Source: Mesostigma viride (Eukaryota; Streptophyta; Mesostigmatophyceae; Mesostigmatales; Mesostigmataceae). From it: a DNA stretch of 64,000 bases. The position numbers and the translations under genes are program-made. Of this stretch, positions 45,280-58,178 are shown one piece after another; position 1 is the stretch's first letter; every line of letters starts with the position of its first letter. Under the pieces are notes generated by a model. It did not search any database. It was not told the DNA's origin and saw only the letters and a list, made by a program, of their open reading frames with translations. The stretch is from the NCBI GenBank assembly GCA_009746045.1, contig RPFO01000175.1, forward strand, positions 815,001-879,000. Direction: 5' to 3'.

Positions 45280-45973
45280 AGTTAACGCCAAGCGCATTGG
45301 CGTGATCCTGATTCGGCATATCTCTGCGATTCCAGCGGCACCGGAACGAGTTCATTCCGACAAGTATCAAGAAAGTTATGGCGTTCCGACTTCCCGGTCG
45401 CGCGCGAGCGCGAGCCGGCTGTTCTTCTAAGTCGGACGTGAATATTTGCCGACGACATATGGGGTCGACAGTAATTCCTGGGCTGACAGGAATTAGGTGC
45501 TGTACCTACGACGGTATTGGATTAATACGTCGTACGCAGGAAATAGGAACCTTAACCTGTGGTCTGTTGGTACCGCAGGCTTAGTCCTGGACTTCTAGGT
45601 GCAGATGCAATAGTCACTGTGGACTGTGCTCTGTGGTCACTGTGCCTGTATGGCAGACCTACTGTATAGGAGTGGGCGCTGTACAGGTAGTGAATACTGT
45701 ACCGGGGGTGTTATTACTGAGCAGGCCTCCTAGGCTGCTCAGGACTAGCAAGCACAGTGCACAAGTATATAAACAATAGGCCAGTGCCAAATGGGCATCT
45801 CTTGCGAGCCCGCCTCACGTGTTGTGCCTTGACTTGGCAAGCGCGTGTACAAGCCTCAAGTGTGTGAGCGCTGTAACATTATCCGATTTTAACAAAGCTC
45901 CGTTTCCAACCATATCACACATTGCTGCATTGCAACCATATCCTTCACATTGCGTGTGATAAGAACGTTAACT
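45280..45973 (+). repeat. LTR b of the Copia-like 1 array
   Basis: 694 bp; shared by the full-length unit and the first short unit. Confidence 0.92.
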
Positions 45974-48900
45974 GGTCAAAGATCCGTCCCCGGGGAGGTA
46001 ATCAAGGAGACCTCTTCCAGGTGCCCGCTGGTGTACAAGGCGGGGGTGACGTGGAGCTTCCTGATCAGGGTGCTACAGCTGTATCGAGCCCTCAGGGTGA
46101 CCCTGGCCCGGCCCCTGGGGTACCTTCACATACGGTGGTTGGGCAAGCAGGCGGACAGGCTGCACCTCCGGAACGGCCCGACACCAGGCCTAGGGGTGTG
46201 CGTCTATCAGATATTGTACAGGCTTTGCAAAGAGCCAAGAAGGAGCCTAAGGTGTCCAAGCTTGTCCAGTTGGATGAACCTGAGGTAGCTGCCATGGAGA
46301 TAGATACCAATGCACAGGTTTCTGTCATGGGACCTCAGCATACAGGAGAACTGCTGGTCGGAGAACCAAGTTGCCCCTGGGTGTCTGATTTCAGTGGTAG
46401 GACGCATCTAAGGGTGTTGGGAGAGGTTACTGCCCCTGTCATGGGTGTGGATGTGACCTTCCTTGTCCTAGAGGACTATGATGGCCCTGTGATTTTGGGT
46501 CAGAATTTTCTGGGCAATCCTGGGATTTCTATCAGAGCTACAGCTCTGAGAAGAGATGGCTGGGGGATGATTCCCCTAGAAAATTTCAGGACAACATTTC
46601 CAGTCAGGTGCAGGGCCAAGCCAGTCAAGGGTGTAAAATGGGACGAAGGGGAGGTGCCCCCAGCGGCCAGTTTGGTGATTCCAGCTGTGTTGCACCCCAG
46701 CAGTATTGGTATAACTCACAGGAGCCTTGCTGCACACTCTCCTTTGACATGTGACCAGCTGGTCCAAGAGATGAGCTCACCTACTTTGTTTGAGGCTTGG
46801 AAGCTCGCCTTCTCCAAGGCACTGGAGGAGTGGTTGCAGTTTGAGCGTGCTGCACCAACAGACAGACGTCCCCCAGCATCAAGGAAGCTTGCTTTGAGAT
46901 TTGTGCTGAAGAGGAAGGTTGTGGATGAGGTATCAGTGCCCCATGTCAGGCCTGTCCTGAATGAGTATCACGGCACGGGGAGTCTGCCAGGAGAGGAGCT
47001 ATACACGCCAGGGATGCTACACGACACATGGAGAATTTTGCTATGTCTCTACGTGGGGTTGCTGAACAGGGGAGCAGCTATGTCATCAGTGCTGCTGGAC
47101 TTCAAGAGGGCATTTTTAAAATCTGATCCAGAAGTGGCCAGGAGGGTGTGGAAGCAGGATGAGCCTTACTGTGTTGAGGTGCCTGCCATCTGGAAGCTGG
47201 AGCTGCATCAACAATTCCTGGTTATTCTGAAGGGCCTGGAAGGACTCAGGTCGAGCCCAATCATCTGGAGACTCACGCTGCAGGAAGCTCTGATCAGTGA
47301 GTGTGGCTTGAGAGTGTCTTCAGTTGATCCCTGTTTGCTGCTGGCCCAATGGGAGGGTCTGCCAGTGTATGCTAGTTTGCATGGAGATGATCTGCATTTG
47401 CTAGCCCCCACGACCTGGCTGAAGAAGTTTATTCCTGTCATCAGTGGCAAGTTTTCACTGGGCAAGGAGCTGTGGCAGGAGCCCAACAAGCCTGTAGTGT
47501 TCTGTGGAATGCAGGCTACCCTGTTCAGGAGGGACGGGGAGTGGAGTATCAGGCTTCAGGCTGGAGGAGATTATAAACAGACCATTGTGAAGGCCTTGCC
47601 AGAGAAGATCACCCAGGCTGCAGGACCTGAGTTGAGAGGCATGTGGGCCTGGTTTGCCAGCATCTGTGGTCCGTCTTTGATGGTCCATAGCAGAATGCCT
47701 GATGAGGTGCTTGAGGATGAGAAGCCTCGAGTCATAGCCCGGTTGGTGGAGAGTACCCCTGATCTGATTTTGTCTGGGATTGACTTTACCCAGCCTATCA
47801 CCTTGGAGATCTTTGTTGACAGTTCCATGGATGCTCGCCAGGTTACCAAGGTCAGGGGGAGATCTGCTGCTCTGTTTGCTTTTTATCAGAGCAGGGCAAG
47901 TTTGTTCAGCTGGTACAGCAGACTGCAGAAGAGGGTCTGTATCAGTTCAGATGTGGCAGAATGCAGGGCCATATGCGAGGGGATCCAGTCCAGCCTGTAC
48001 ATAAATGCTGGAGCTGGCTTCAGTTACCCCTTGGACCTTGCAGATGGAGACGTTGTTGCTAACAGACAGCATGGGTATGGTCCAGTTTGTTCACAAGCAG
48101 CTGGCCAGGAGCCGGGACCTGGATTATTTGTTGCTGAAGGAGTTGGCCAGTTTGGTTGACTTGAAGCATATCCCTGGCGAGGAGAACCCTGCTGATGCAT
48201 TGACAAAGCTGCCACACAAGGCCCCAGCCCAGTACAATGTACTGAGGAAGCTCATGAATGCTGACTGTCAAGTCGGTCTATCTGTCTAAAAGCTGAGAGC
48301 TGGGTGCTTAAGTCTCTGGATATCAGGCTGGGAGCTTGATTGTACATAATCCTGAGCACACCTTGAGGGGTGAGACATGTCTCTGGTGTGGGAATGTCTG
48401 ACATTGTCTCTGATGGAGAGATGTCTATCTGGGGTTTTCATCTCAGTCTGAGGTTTCCCCAGATCTGTGGTTTGTGGGCGGGGTTCGATTCCCTGGTGCC
48501 GTCTTAAGGCGGAGTTTCACGGACTGGCTGACCCATCCACCATGCTGGTGAGGTGGCGACAGGTCCCCTGATTTTCCACGGTTGGAACGAGTATGGGAGC
48601 TTGTGTTTTGCATGTGCTTCGCGTAGATGTTGTGTCTGGTTCGATAAGGGGCAGCAGACCGGCGCCGACTCCCGTCTGGGGGTCAGCAATGTTTTCTGAT
48701 GAGCTGTTGTGGGTGATCTGTGGGGTTTCGCCTAAGGTCCTGAAGGTTGTACATACTTCTCAAGTTCTTAGCTGAACACCTATGGGCTGCCACAGTTGGC
48801 CAACCTCTTGTACATGGGTAACACAACGAGCTTCCCGTGAAGGGATAGGGACTCATTGTAATTTGTTTGTGCTCCTGAGCCAGTATGGGTGCTATGTACA

Positions 48901-49732
48901 TATAATAAAGAATCCAAGCTGACTGTCATGCCCAGCGGGTTGTGACTTGTAGTCTGGGGAGGATATCCAGTACCCATTGTGTGTGTTTGTATGTAGACTT
49001 GTGTGAGCTGCTACAGCTCAAGAAAAGAAAGGATTGGAGTTAACGCCAAGCGCATTGGCGTGATCCTGATTCGGCATATCTCTGCGATTCCAGCGGCACC
49101 GGAACGAGTTCATTCCGACAAGTATCAAGAAAGTTATGGCGTTCCGACTTCCCGGTCGCGCGCGAGCGCGAGCCGGCTGTTCTTCTAAGTCGGACGTGAA
49201 TATTTGCCGACGACATATGGGGTCGACAGTAATTCCTGGGCTGACAGGAATTAGGTGCCGTACCTACGACGGTATTGGATTAATACGTCGTACGCAGGAA
49301 ATAGGAACCTTAACCTGTGGTCTGTTGGTACCGCAGGCTTAGTCCTGGACTTCTAGGTGCAGATGCAATAGTCACTGTGGACTGTGCTCTGTGGTCATTG
49401 TGCCTGTATGGCAGACCTACTGTATAGGAGTTGAGCGCTGTACAGGTAGTGAATACTGTACCGGGGGTGTTATTACTGAGCAGGCCTCCTAGGCTGCTCA
49501 GGACTAGCAAGCACAGTGCACAAGTATATAAACAATAGGCCAGTGCCAAATGGGCATCTCTTGCGAGCCCGCCTCACGTGTTGTGCCTTGACTTGGCAAG
49601 CGCGTGTACAAGCCTCAAGTGTGTGAGCGCTGTAACATTATCCGATTTTAACAAAGCTCCGTTTCCAACCATATCACACATTGCTGCATTGCAACCATAT
49701 CCTTCACATTGCGTGTGATAAGAACGTTAACT
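45974..49732 (+). mobile_element. Copia-like 1 array, short unit A plus LTR c
   Basis: Internal part 45974-49037 followed by LTR c (49038-49732). The unit holds the protease-like, reverse-transcriptase and RNase H parts and the 3' region, but no gag or integrase part. It is nearly identical to units B and C; unit period is about 3759 bp. It is a broken, internally shortened derivative. Confidence 0.9.
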
Positions 49733-52700
49733 GGTCAAAGATCCGTCCCCGGGGAGGTAATCAAGGAGACCTCTTCCAGGTGCCCGCTGGTGTACAAGGC
49801 GGGGGTGACGTGGAGCTTCCTGATCAGGGTGCTACAGCTGTATCGAGCCCTCAGGGTGACCCTGGCCCGGCCCCTGGGGTACCTTCACATACGGTGGTTG
49901 GGCAAGCAGGCGGACAGGCTGCACCTCCGGAACGGCCCGACACCAGGCCTAGGGGTGTGCGTCTATCAGATATTGTACAGGCTTTGCAAAGAGCCAAGAA
50001 GGAGCCTAAGGTGTCCAAGCTTGTCCAGTTGGATGAACCTGAGGTAGCTGCCATGGAGATAGATACCAATGCACAGGTTTCTGTCATGGGACCTCAGCAT
50101 ACAGGAGAACTGCTGGTCGGAGAACCAAGTTGCCCCTGGGTGTCTGATTTCAGTGGTAGGACGCATCTAAGGGTGTTGGGAGAGGTTACTGCCCCTGTCA
50201 TGGGTGTGGATGTGACCTTCCTTGTCCTAGAGGACTATGATGGCCCTGTGATTTTGGGTCAGAATTTTCTGGGCAATCCTGGGATTTCTATCAGAGCTAC
50301 AGCTCTGAGAAGAGATGGCTGGGGGATGATTCCCCTAGAAAATTTCAGGACAACATTTCCAGTCAGGTGCAGGGCCAAGCCAGTCAAGGGTGTAAAATGG
50401 GATGAAGGGGAGGTGCCCCCAGCGGCCAGTTTGGTGATTCCAGCTGTGTTGCACCCCAGCAGTATTGGCATAACTCACAGGAGCCTTGCTGCACACTCTC
50501 CTTTGACATATGACCAGCTGGTCCAAGAGATGAGCTCGCCTACTTTGTTTGAGGCTTGGAAGCTCGCCTTCTCCAAGGCATTGGAGGAGTGGTTGCAGTT
50601 TGAGTGTGCTGCACCAACAGACAGACGTCCCCCAGCATCAAGGAAGCTTGCTTTGAGATTTGTGCTGAAGAGGAAGGTTGTGGATGAGGTATCAGTGCCC
50701 CATGTCAGGCCTGTCCTGAATGAGTATCACGGCACGGGGAGTCTGCCAGGAGAGGAGCTATACACGCCAGGGATGCTACACGACACATGGAGAATTTTGC
50801 TATGTCTCTACGTGGGGTTGCTGAACAGGGGAGCAGCTATGTCATCAGTGCTGCTGGACTTCAAGAGGGCATTTTTAAAATCTGATCCAGAAGTGGCCAG
50901 GAGGGTGTGGAAGCAGGATGAGCCTTACTGTGTTGAGGTGCCTGCCATCTGGAAGCTGGAGCTGCATCAACAATTCCTGGTTATTCTGAAGGGCCTGGAA
51001 GGACTCAGGTCGAGCCCAATCATCTGGAGACTCACGCTGCAGGAAGCTCTGATCAGTGAGTGTGGCTTGAGAGTGTCTTCAGTTGATCCCTGTTTGCTGC
51101 TGGCCCAATGGGAGGGTCTGCCAGTGTATGCTAGTTTGCATGGAGATGATCTGCATTTGCTAGCCCCCACGACCTGGCTGAAGAAGTTTATTCCTGTCAT
51201 CAGTGGCAAGTTTTCACTGGGCAAGGAGCTGTGGCAGGAGCCCAACAAGCCTGTAGTGTTCTGTGGAATGCAGGCTACCCTGTTCAGGAGGGACGGGGAG
51301 TGGAGTATCAGGCTTCAGGCTGGAGGAGATTATAAACAGACCATTGTGAAGGCCTTGCCAGAGAAGATCACCCAGGCTGCAGGACCTGAGTTGAGAGGCA
51401 TGTGGGCCTGGTTTGCCAGCATCTGTGGTCCGTCTTTGATGGTCCATAGCAGAATGCCTGATGAGGTGCTTGAGGATGAGAAGCCTCGAGTCATAGCCCG
51501 GTTGGTGGAGAGTACCCCTGATCTGATTTTGTCTGGGATTGACTTTACCCAGCCTATCACCTTGGAGATCTTTGTTGACAGTTCCATGGATGCTCGCCAG
51601 GTTACCAAGGTCAGGGGGAGATCTGCTGCTCTGTTTGCTTTTTATCAGAGCAGGGCAAGTTTGTTCAGCTGGTACAGCAGACTGCAGAAGAGGGTCTGTA
51701 TCAGTTCAGATGTGGCAGAATGCAGGGCCATATGCGAGGGGATCCAGTCCAGCCTGTACATAAATGCTGGAGCTGGCTTCAGTTACCCCTTGGACCTTGC
51801 AGATGGAGACGTTGTTGCTAACAGACAGCATGGGTATGGTCCAGTTTGTTCACAAGCAGCTGGCCAGGAGCCGGGACCTGGATTATTTGTTGCTGAAGGA
51901 GTTGGCCAGTTTGGTTGACTTGAAGCATATCCCTGGCGAGGAGAACCCTGCTGATGCATTGACAAAGCTGCCACACAAGGCCCCAGCCCAGTACAATGTA
52001 CTGAGGAAGCTCATGAATGCTGACTGTCAAGTCGGTCTATCTGTCTAAAAGCTGAGAGCTGGGTGCTTAAGTCTCTGGATATCAGGCTGGGAGCTTGATT
52101 GTACATAATCCTGAGCACACCTTGAGGGGTGAGACATGTCTCTGGTGTGGGAATGTCTGACATTGTCTCTGATGGAGAGATGTCTATCTGGGGTTTTCAT
52201 CTCAGTCTGAGGTTTCCCCAGATCTGTGGTTTGTGGGCGGGGTTCGATTCCCTGGTGCCGTCTTAAGGCGGAGTTTCACGGACTGGCTGACCCATCCACC
52301 ATGCTGGTGAGGTGGCGACAGGTCCCCTGATTTTCCACGGTTGGAACGAGTATGGGAGCTTGTGTTTTGCATGTGCTTCGCGTAGATGTTGTGTCTGGTT
52401 CGATAAGGGGCAGCAGACCGGCGCCGACTCCCGTCTGGGGGTCAGCAATGTTTTCTGATGAGCTGTTGTGGGTGATCTGTGGGGTTTCGCCTAAGGTCCT
52501 GAAGGTTGTACATACTTCTCAAGTTCTTAGCTGAACACCTATGGGCTGCCACAGTTGGCCAACCTCTTGTACATGGGTAACACAACGAGCTTCCCGTGAA
52601 GGGATAGGGACTCATTGTAATTTGTTTGTGCTCCTGAGCCAGTATGGGTGCTATGTACATATAATAAGGAATCCAAGCTGACTGTCATGCCCAGCGGGTT

Positions 52701-53491
52701 GTGACTTGTAGTCTGGGGAGGATATCCAGTACCCATTGTGTGTGTTTGTATGTAGACTTGTGTGAGCTGCTACAGCTCAAGAAAAGAAAGGATTGGAGTT
52801 AACGCCAAGCGCATTGGCGTGATCCTGATTCGGCATATCTCTGCGATTCCAGCGGCACCGGAACGAGTTCATTCCGACAAGTATCAAGAAAGTTATGGCG
52901 TTCCGACTTCCCGGTCGCGCGCGAGCGCGAGCCGGCTGTTCTTCTAAGTCGGACGTGAATATTTGCCGACGACATATGGGGTCGACAGTAATTCCTGGGC
53001 TGACAGGAATTAGGTGCCGTACCTACGACGGTATTGGATTAATACGTCGTACGCAGGAAATAGGAACCTTAACCTGTGGTCTGTTGGTACCGCAGGCTTA
53101 GTCCTGGACTTCTAGGTGCAGATGCAATAGTCACTGTGGACTGTGCTCTGTGGTCATTGTGCCTGTATGGCAGACCTACTGTATAGGAGTTGAGCGCTGT
53201 ACAGGTAGTGAATACTGTACCGGGGGTGTTATTACTGAGCAGGCCTCCTAGGCTGCTCAGGACTAGCAAGCACAGTGCACAAGTATATAAACAATAGGCC
53301 AGTGCCAAATGGGCATCTCTTGCGAGCCCGCCTCACGTGTTGTGCCTTGACTTGGCAAGCGCGTGTACAAGCCTCAAGTGTGTGAGCGCTGTAACATTAT
53401 CCGATTTTAACAAAGCTCCGTTTCCAACCATATCACACATTGCTGCATTGCAACCATATCCTTCACATTGCGTGTGATAAGAACGTTAACT
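49733..53491 (+). mobile_element. Copia-like 1 array, short unit B plus LTR d
   Basis: Internal part 49733-52796 followed by LTR d (52797-53491). It has the same parts as unit A, but at several sites it carries the full-length element's variants (for example GAGCTCGCCTAC and AAGGCATTGGAG) rather than those of units A and C. It is a broken, internally shortened derivative. Confidence 0.9.
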
Positions 53492-56400
53492 GGTCAAAGA
53501 TCCGTCCCCGGGGAGGTAATCAAGGAGACCTCTTCCAGGTGCCCGCTGGTGTACAAGGCGGGGGTGACGTGGAGCTTCCTGATCAGGGTGCTACAGCTGT
53601 ATCGAGCCCTCAGGGTGACCCTGGCCCGGCCCCTGGGGTACCTTCACATACGGTGGTTGGGCAAGCAGGCGGACAGGCTGCACCTCCGGAACGGCCCGAC
53701 ACCAGGCCTAGGGGTGTGCGTCTATCAGATATTGTACAGGCTTTGCAAAGAGCCAAGAAGGAGCCTAAGGTGTCCAAGCTTGTCCAGTTGGATGAACCTG
53801 AGGTAGCTGCCATGGAGATAGATACCAATGCACAGGTTTCTGTCATGGGACCTCAGCATACAGGAGAACTGCTGGTCGGAGAACCAAGTTGCCCCTGGGT
53901 GTCTGATTTCAGTGGTAGGACGCATCTAAGGGTGTTGGGAGAGGTTACTGCCCCTGTCATGGGTGTGGATGTGACCTTCCTTGTCCTAGAGGACTATGAT
54001 GGCCCTGTGATTTTGGGTCAGAATTTTCTGGGCAATCCTGGGATTTCTATCAGAGCTACAGCTCTGAGAAGAGATGGCTGGGGGATGATTCCCCTAGAAA
54101 ATTTCAGGACAACATTTCCAGTCAGGTGCAGGGCCAAGCCAGTCAAGGGTGTAAAATGGGACGAAGGGGAGGTGCCCCCAGCGGCCAGTTTGGTGATTCC
54201 AGCTGTGTTGCACCCCAGCAGTATTGGTATAACTCACAGGAGCCTTGCTGCACACTCTCCTTTGACATGTGACCAGCTGGTCCAAGAGATGAGCTCACCT
54301 ACTTTGTTTGAGGCTTGGAAGCTCGCCTTCTCCAAGGCACTGGAGGAGTGGTTGCAGTTTGAGCGTGCTGCACCAACAGACAGACGTCCCCCAGCATCAA
54401 GGAAGCTTGCTTTGAGATTTGTGCTGAAGAGGAAGGTTGTGGATGAGGTATCAGTGCCCCATGTCAGGCCTGTCCTGAATGAGTATCACGGCACGGGGAG
54501 TCTGCCAGGAGAGGAGCTATACACGCCAGGGATGCTACACGACACATGGAGAATTTTGCTATGTCTCTACGTGGGGTTGCTGAACAGGGGAGCAGCTATG
54601 TCATCAGTGCTGCTGGACTTCAAGAGGGCATTTTTAAAATCTGATCCAGAAGTGGCCAGGAGGGTGTGGAAGCAGGATGAGCCTTACTGTGTTGAGGTGC
54701 CTGCCATCTGGAAGCTGGAGCTGCATCAACAATTCCTGGTTATTCTGAAGGGCCTGGAAGGACTCAGGTCGAGCCCAATCATCTGGAGACTCACGCTGCA
54801 GGAAGCTCTGATCAGTGAGTGTGGCTTGAGAGTGTCTTCAGTTGATCCCTGTTTGCTGCTGGCCCAATGGGAGGGTCTGCCAGTGTATGCTAGTTTGCAT
54901 GGAGATGATCTGCATTTGCTAGCCCCCACGACCTGGCTGAAGAAGTTTATTCCTGTCATCAGTGGCAAGTTTTCACTGGGCAAGGAGCTGTGGCAGGAGC
55001 CCAACAAGCCTGTAGTGTTCTGTGGAATGCAGGCTACCCTGTTCAGGAGGGACGGGGAGTGGAGTATCAGGCTTCAGGCTGGAGGAGATTATAAACAGAC
55101 CATTGTGAAGGCCTTGCCAGAGAAGATCACCCAGGCTGCAGGACCTGAGTTGAGAGGCATGTGGGCCTGGTTTGCCAGCATCTGTGGTCCGTCTTTGATG
55201 GTCCATAGCAGAATGCCTGATGAGGTGCTTGAGGATGAGAAGCCTCGAGTCATAGCCCGGTTGGTGGAGAGTACCCCTGATCTGATTTTGTCTGGGATTG
55301 ACTTTACCCAGCCTATCACCTTGGAGATCTTTGTTGACAGTTCCATGGATGCTCGCCAGGTTACCAAGGTCAGGGGGAGATCTGCTGCTCTGTTTGCTTT
55401 TTATCAGAGCAGGGCAAGTTTGTTCAGCTGGTACAGCAGACTGCAGAAGAGGGTCTGTATCAGTTCAGATGTGGCAGAATGCAGGGCCATATGCGAGGGG
55501 ATCCAGTCCAGCCTGTACATAAATGCTGGAGCTGGCTTCAGTTACCCCTTGGACCTTGCAGATGGAGACGTTGTTGCTAACAGACAGCATGGGTATGGTC
55601 CAGTTTGTTCACAAGCAGCTGGCCAGGAGCCGGGACCTGGATTATTTGTTGCTGAAGGAGTTGGCCAGTTTGGTTGACTTGAAGCATATCCCTGGCGAGG
55701 AGAACCCTGCTGATGCATTGACAAAGCTGCCACACAAGGCCCCAGCCCAGTACAATGTACTGAGGAAGCTCATGAATGCTGACTGTCAAGTCGGTCTATC
55801 TGTCTAAAAGCTGAGAGCTGGGTGCTTAAGTCTCTGGATATCAGGCTGGGAGCTTGATTGTACATAATCCTGAGCACACCTTGAGGGGTGAGACATGTCT
55901 CTGGTGTGGGAATGTCTGACATTGTCTCTGATGGAGAGATGTCTATCTGGGGTTTTCATCTCAGTCTGAGGTTTCCCCAGATCTGTGGTTTGTGGGCGGG
56001 GTTCGATTCCCTGGTGCCGTCTTAAGGCGGAGTTTCACGGACTGGCTGACCCATCCACCATGCTGGTGAGGTGGCGACAGGTCCCCTGATTTTCCACGGT
56101 TGGAACGAGTATGGGAGCTTGTGTTTTGCATGTGCTTCGCGTAGATGTTGTGTCTGGTTCGATAAGGGGCAGCAGACCGGCGCCGACTCCCGTCTGGGGG
56201 TCAGCAATGTTTTCTGATGAGCTGTTGTGGGTGATCTGTGGGGTTTCGCCTAAGGTCCTGAAGGTTGTACATACTTCTCAAGTTCTTAGCTGAACACCTA
56301 TGGGCTGCCACAGTTGGCCAACCTCTTGTACATGGGTAACACAACGAGCTTCCCGTGAAGGGATAGGGACTCATTGTAATTTGTTTGTGCTCCTGAGCCA

Positions 56401-58173
56401 GTATGGGTGCTATGTACATATAATAAGGAATCCAAGCTGACTGTCATGCCCAGCGGGTTGTGACTTGTAGTCTGGGGAGGATATCCAGTACCCAAATCGG
56501 CCCCAAAACGGAGGCCCTGGCCCTCGGCATGGCAGGGCCCCCACCCACACTCCGCCTCTTAGACGATGCCGAGGTCAACTACCCTACTTCAGGCCGCTTC
56601 AAGCTGCTCGGCAGTTGGCTTCCTGACTGCGAGGACGACATGACGACACGGATCGGCATGGCGTGGGCGCACCTCCATGACCACCGCCGCTGGTGGAGCA
56701 ACCCCGCCCTACCCCGGATCGTCAAGCGTGACCTCTTCAAGGTCGTCATTCTGACGATCCTGACCTACGGCGCCGAGACGTGGACACTGATGCAGGAGCT
56801 GGAGCAACGACTCGACGACGCCGTCACCAAGATGCTGCGCAAGGCCCTTAACATCCCCTTTGGTTTGCACATTAGTAATGAGGATTTGTACGCTGATTTG
56901 CCCTATGTTTCCCACATTATTAGGCACAGGCGCCTGGGCCTAGCCGGGCACCTGGCCCGCACAGATCAGGTAGATACATCAGATAGACTAGCTGGCACCA
57001 AGCCCGCCCAGCCTGGGCGATATGTCCTCACCTGGCGTGCCCCCGGCCGCGCGCGGCAGGGCCGCCACCCGTGGACTTTTCGTGATAGACTCGGCATGGA
57101 CATGTGCTACACTAGACGTGACGGGCTCACCCCCGGGCAGCCTCCTGGTTTGTCTGTAATATGGAGGCAGATGGTGCGCAAGGATAGATGGCAAGTAGTG
57201 ATGAAGGAGACCACCCCCAAGCCTGTGGGGGCTCCGCGTGTGACCAAGTATGGCATTCATAGCGATTCGGGCCGCGGTGCCCACACCCCTGTAACTAGGA
57301 CCTAGATAGCTTATACCATCCATTCCATCCCATGTTCCCCTCCCACTGAGGACTTATGCTCACGTGACGCAGTCACGTGTCTATTAATTAATTAATTAAT
57401 TAATCCAGTACCCATTGTGTGTGTTTGTATGTAGACTTGTGTGAGCTGCTACAGCTCAAGAAAAGAAAGGATTGGAGTTAACGCCAAGCGCATTGGCGTG
57501 ATCCTGATTCGGCATATCTCTGCGATTCCAGCGGCACCGGAACGAGTTCATTCCGACAAGTATCAAGAAAGTTATGGCGTTCCGACTTCCCGGTCGCGCG
57601 CGAGCGCGAGCCGGCTGTTCTTCTAAGTCGGACGTGAATATTTGCCGACGACATATGGGGTCGACAGTAATTCCTGGGCTGACAGGAATTAGGTGCCGTA
57701 CCTACGACGGTATTGGATTAATACGTCGTACGCAGGAAATAGGAACCTTAACCTGTGGTCTGTTGGTACCGCAGGCTTAGTCCTGGACTTCTACTAGGTG
57801 CAGATGCAATAGTCACTGTGGACTGTGCTCTGTGGTCATTGTGCCTGTATGGCAGACCTACTGTATAGGAGTTGAGCGCTGTACAGGTAGTGAATACTGT
57901 ACCGGGGGTGTTATTACTGAGCAGGCCTCCTAGGCTGCTCAGGACTAGCAAGCACAGTGCACAAGTATATAAACAATAGGCCAGTGCCAAATGGGCATCT
58001 CTTGCGAGCCCGCCTCACGTGTTGTGCCTTGACTTGGCAAGCGCGTGTACAAGCCTCAAGTGTGTGAGCGCTGTAACATTATCCGATTTTAACAAAGCTC
58101 CGTTTCCAACCATATCACACATTGCTGCATTGCAACCATATCCTTCACATTGCGTGTGATAAGAACGTTAACT
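53492..58173 (+). mobile_element. Copia-like 1 array, short unit C plus LTR e, with LINE insertion
   Basis: Internal part 53492-57475 followed by LTR e (57476-58173). It shares unit A variants (GAGCTCACCTAC, AAGGCACTGGAG). It contains LINE copy 4 near its end. Removing the LINE and its duplication gives the same 3759-bp period. Right target copy CTCAC at 58174-58178. It is a broken, internally shortened derivative. Confidence 0.9.
56495..57402 (+). mobile_element. RTE-type LINE, copy 4 (5'-truncated)
   Basis: Flanked by a 12-bp duplication ATCCAGTACCCA (56483-56494 and 57403-57414). The open frame to 57305 covers only the C-terminal part (KLLGSWLPDCEDD, YGAETWTLMQELEQRLDD, ISNEDLYADLPYVSHII). 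The 3' hairpin is at 57361-57379, followed by an ATTA tail. As it is present only in unit C, it entered after the array formed. Confidence 0.9.
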
Positions 58174-58178
58174 CTCAC

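Larger units (their letters stand above)
37945..45973 (+). mobile_element. Copia-like LTR retrotransposon 1, full-length unit of a tandem array
   Basis: This unit has 694-bp LTRs at 37945-38638 and 45280-45973, with ends AGTTAACG...CGTTAACT. The element looks whole: both main reading frames (gag and pol) are open end to end. A third frame (38732-39106) lies in the leader. The left target duplication CTCAC is at 37940-37944; its partner is at 58174-58178, after the last LTR of the array, so the array grew from one insertion. The LTRs of the array differ by only a few bases, so it is young. Domain order in pol is integrase, retropepsin-like, reverse transcriptase, RNase H. Confidence 0.9.
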
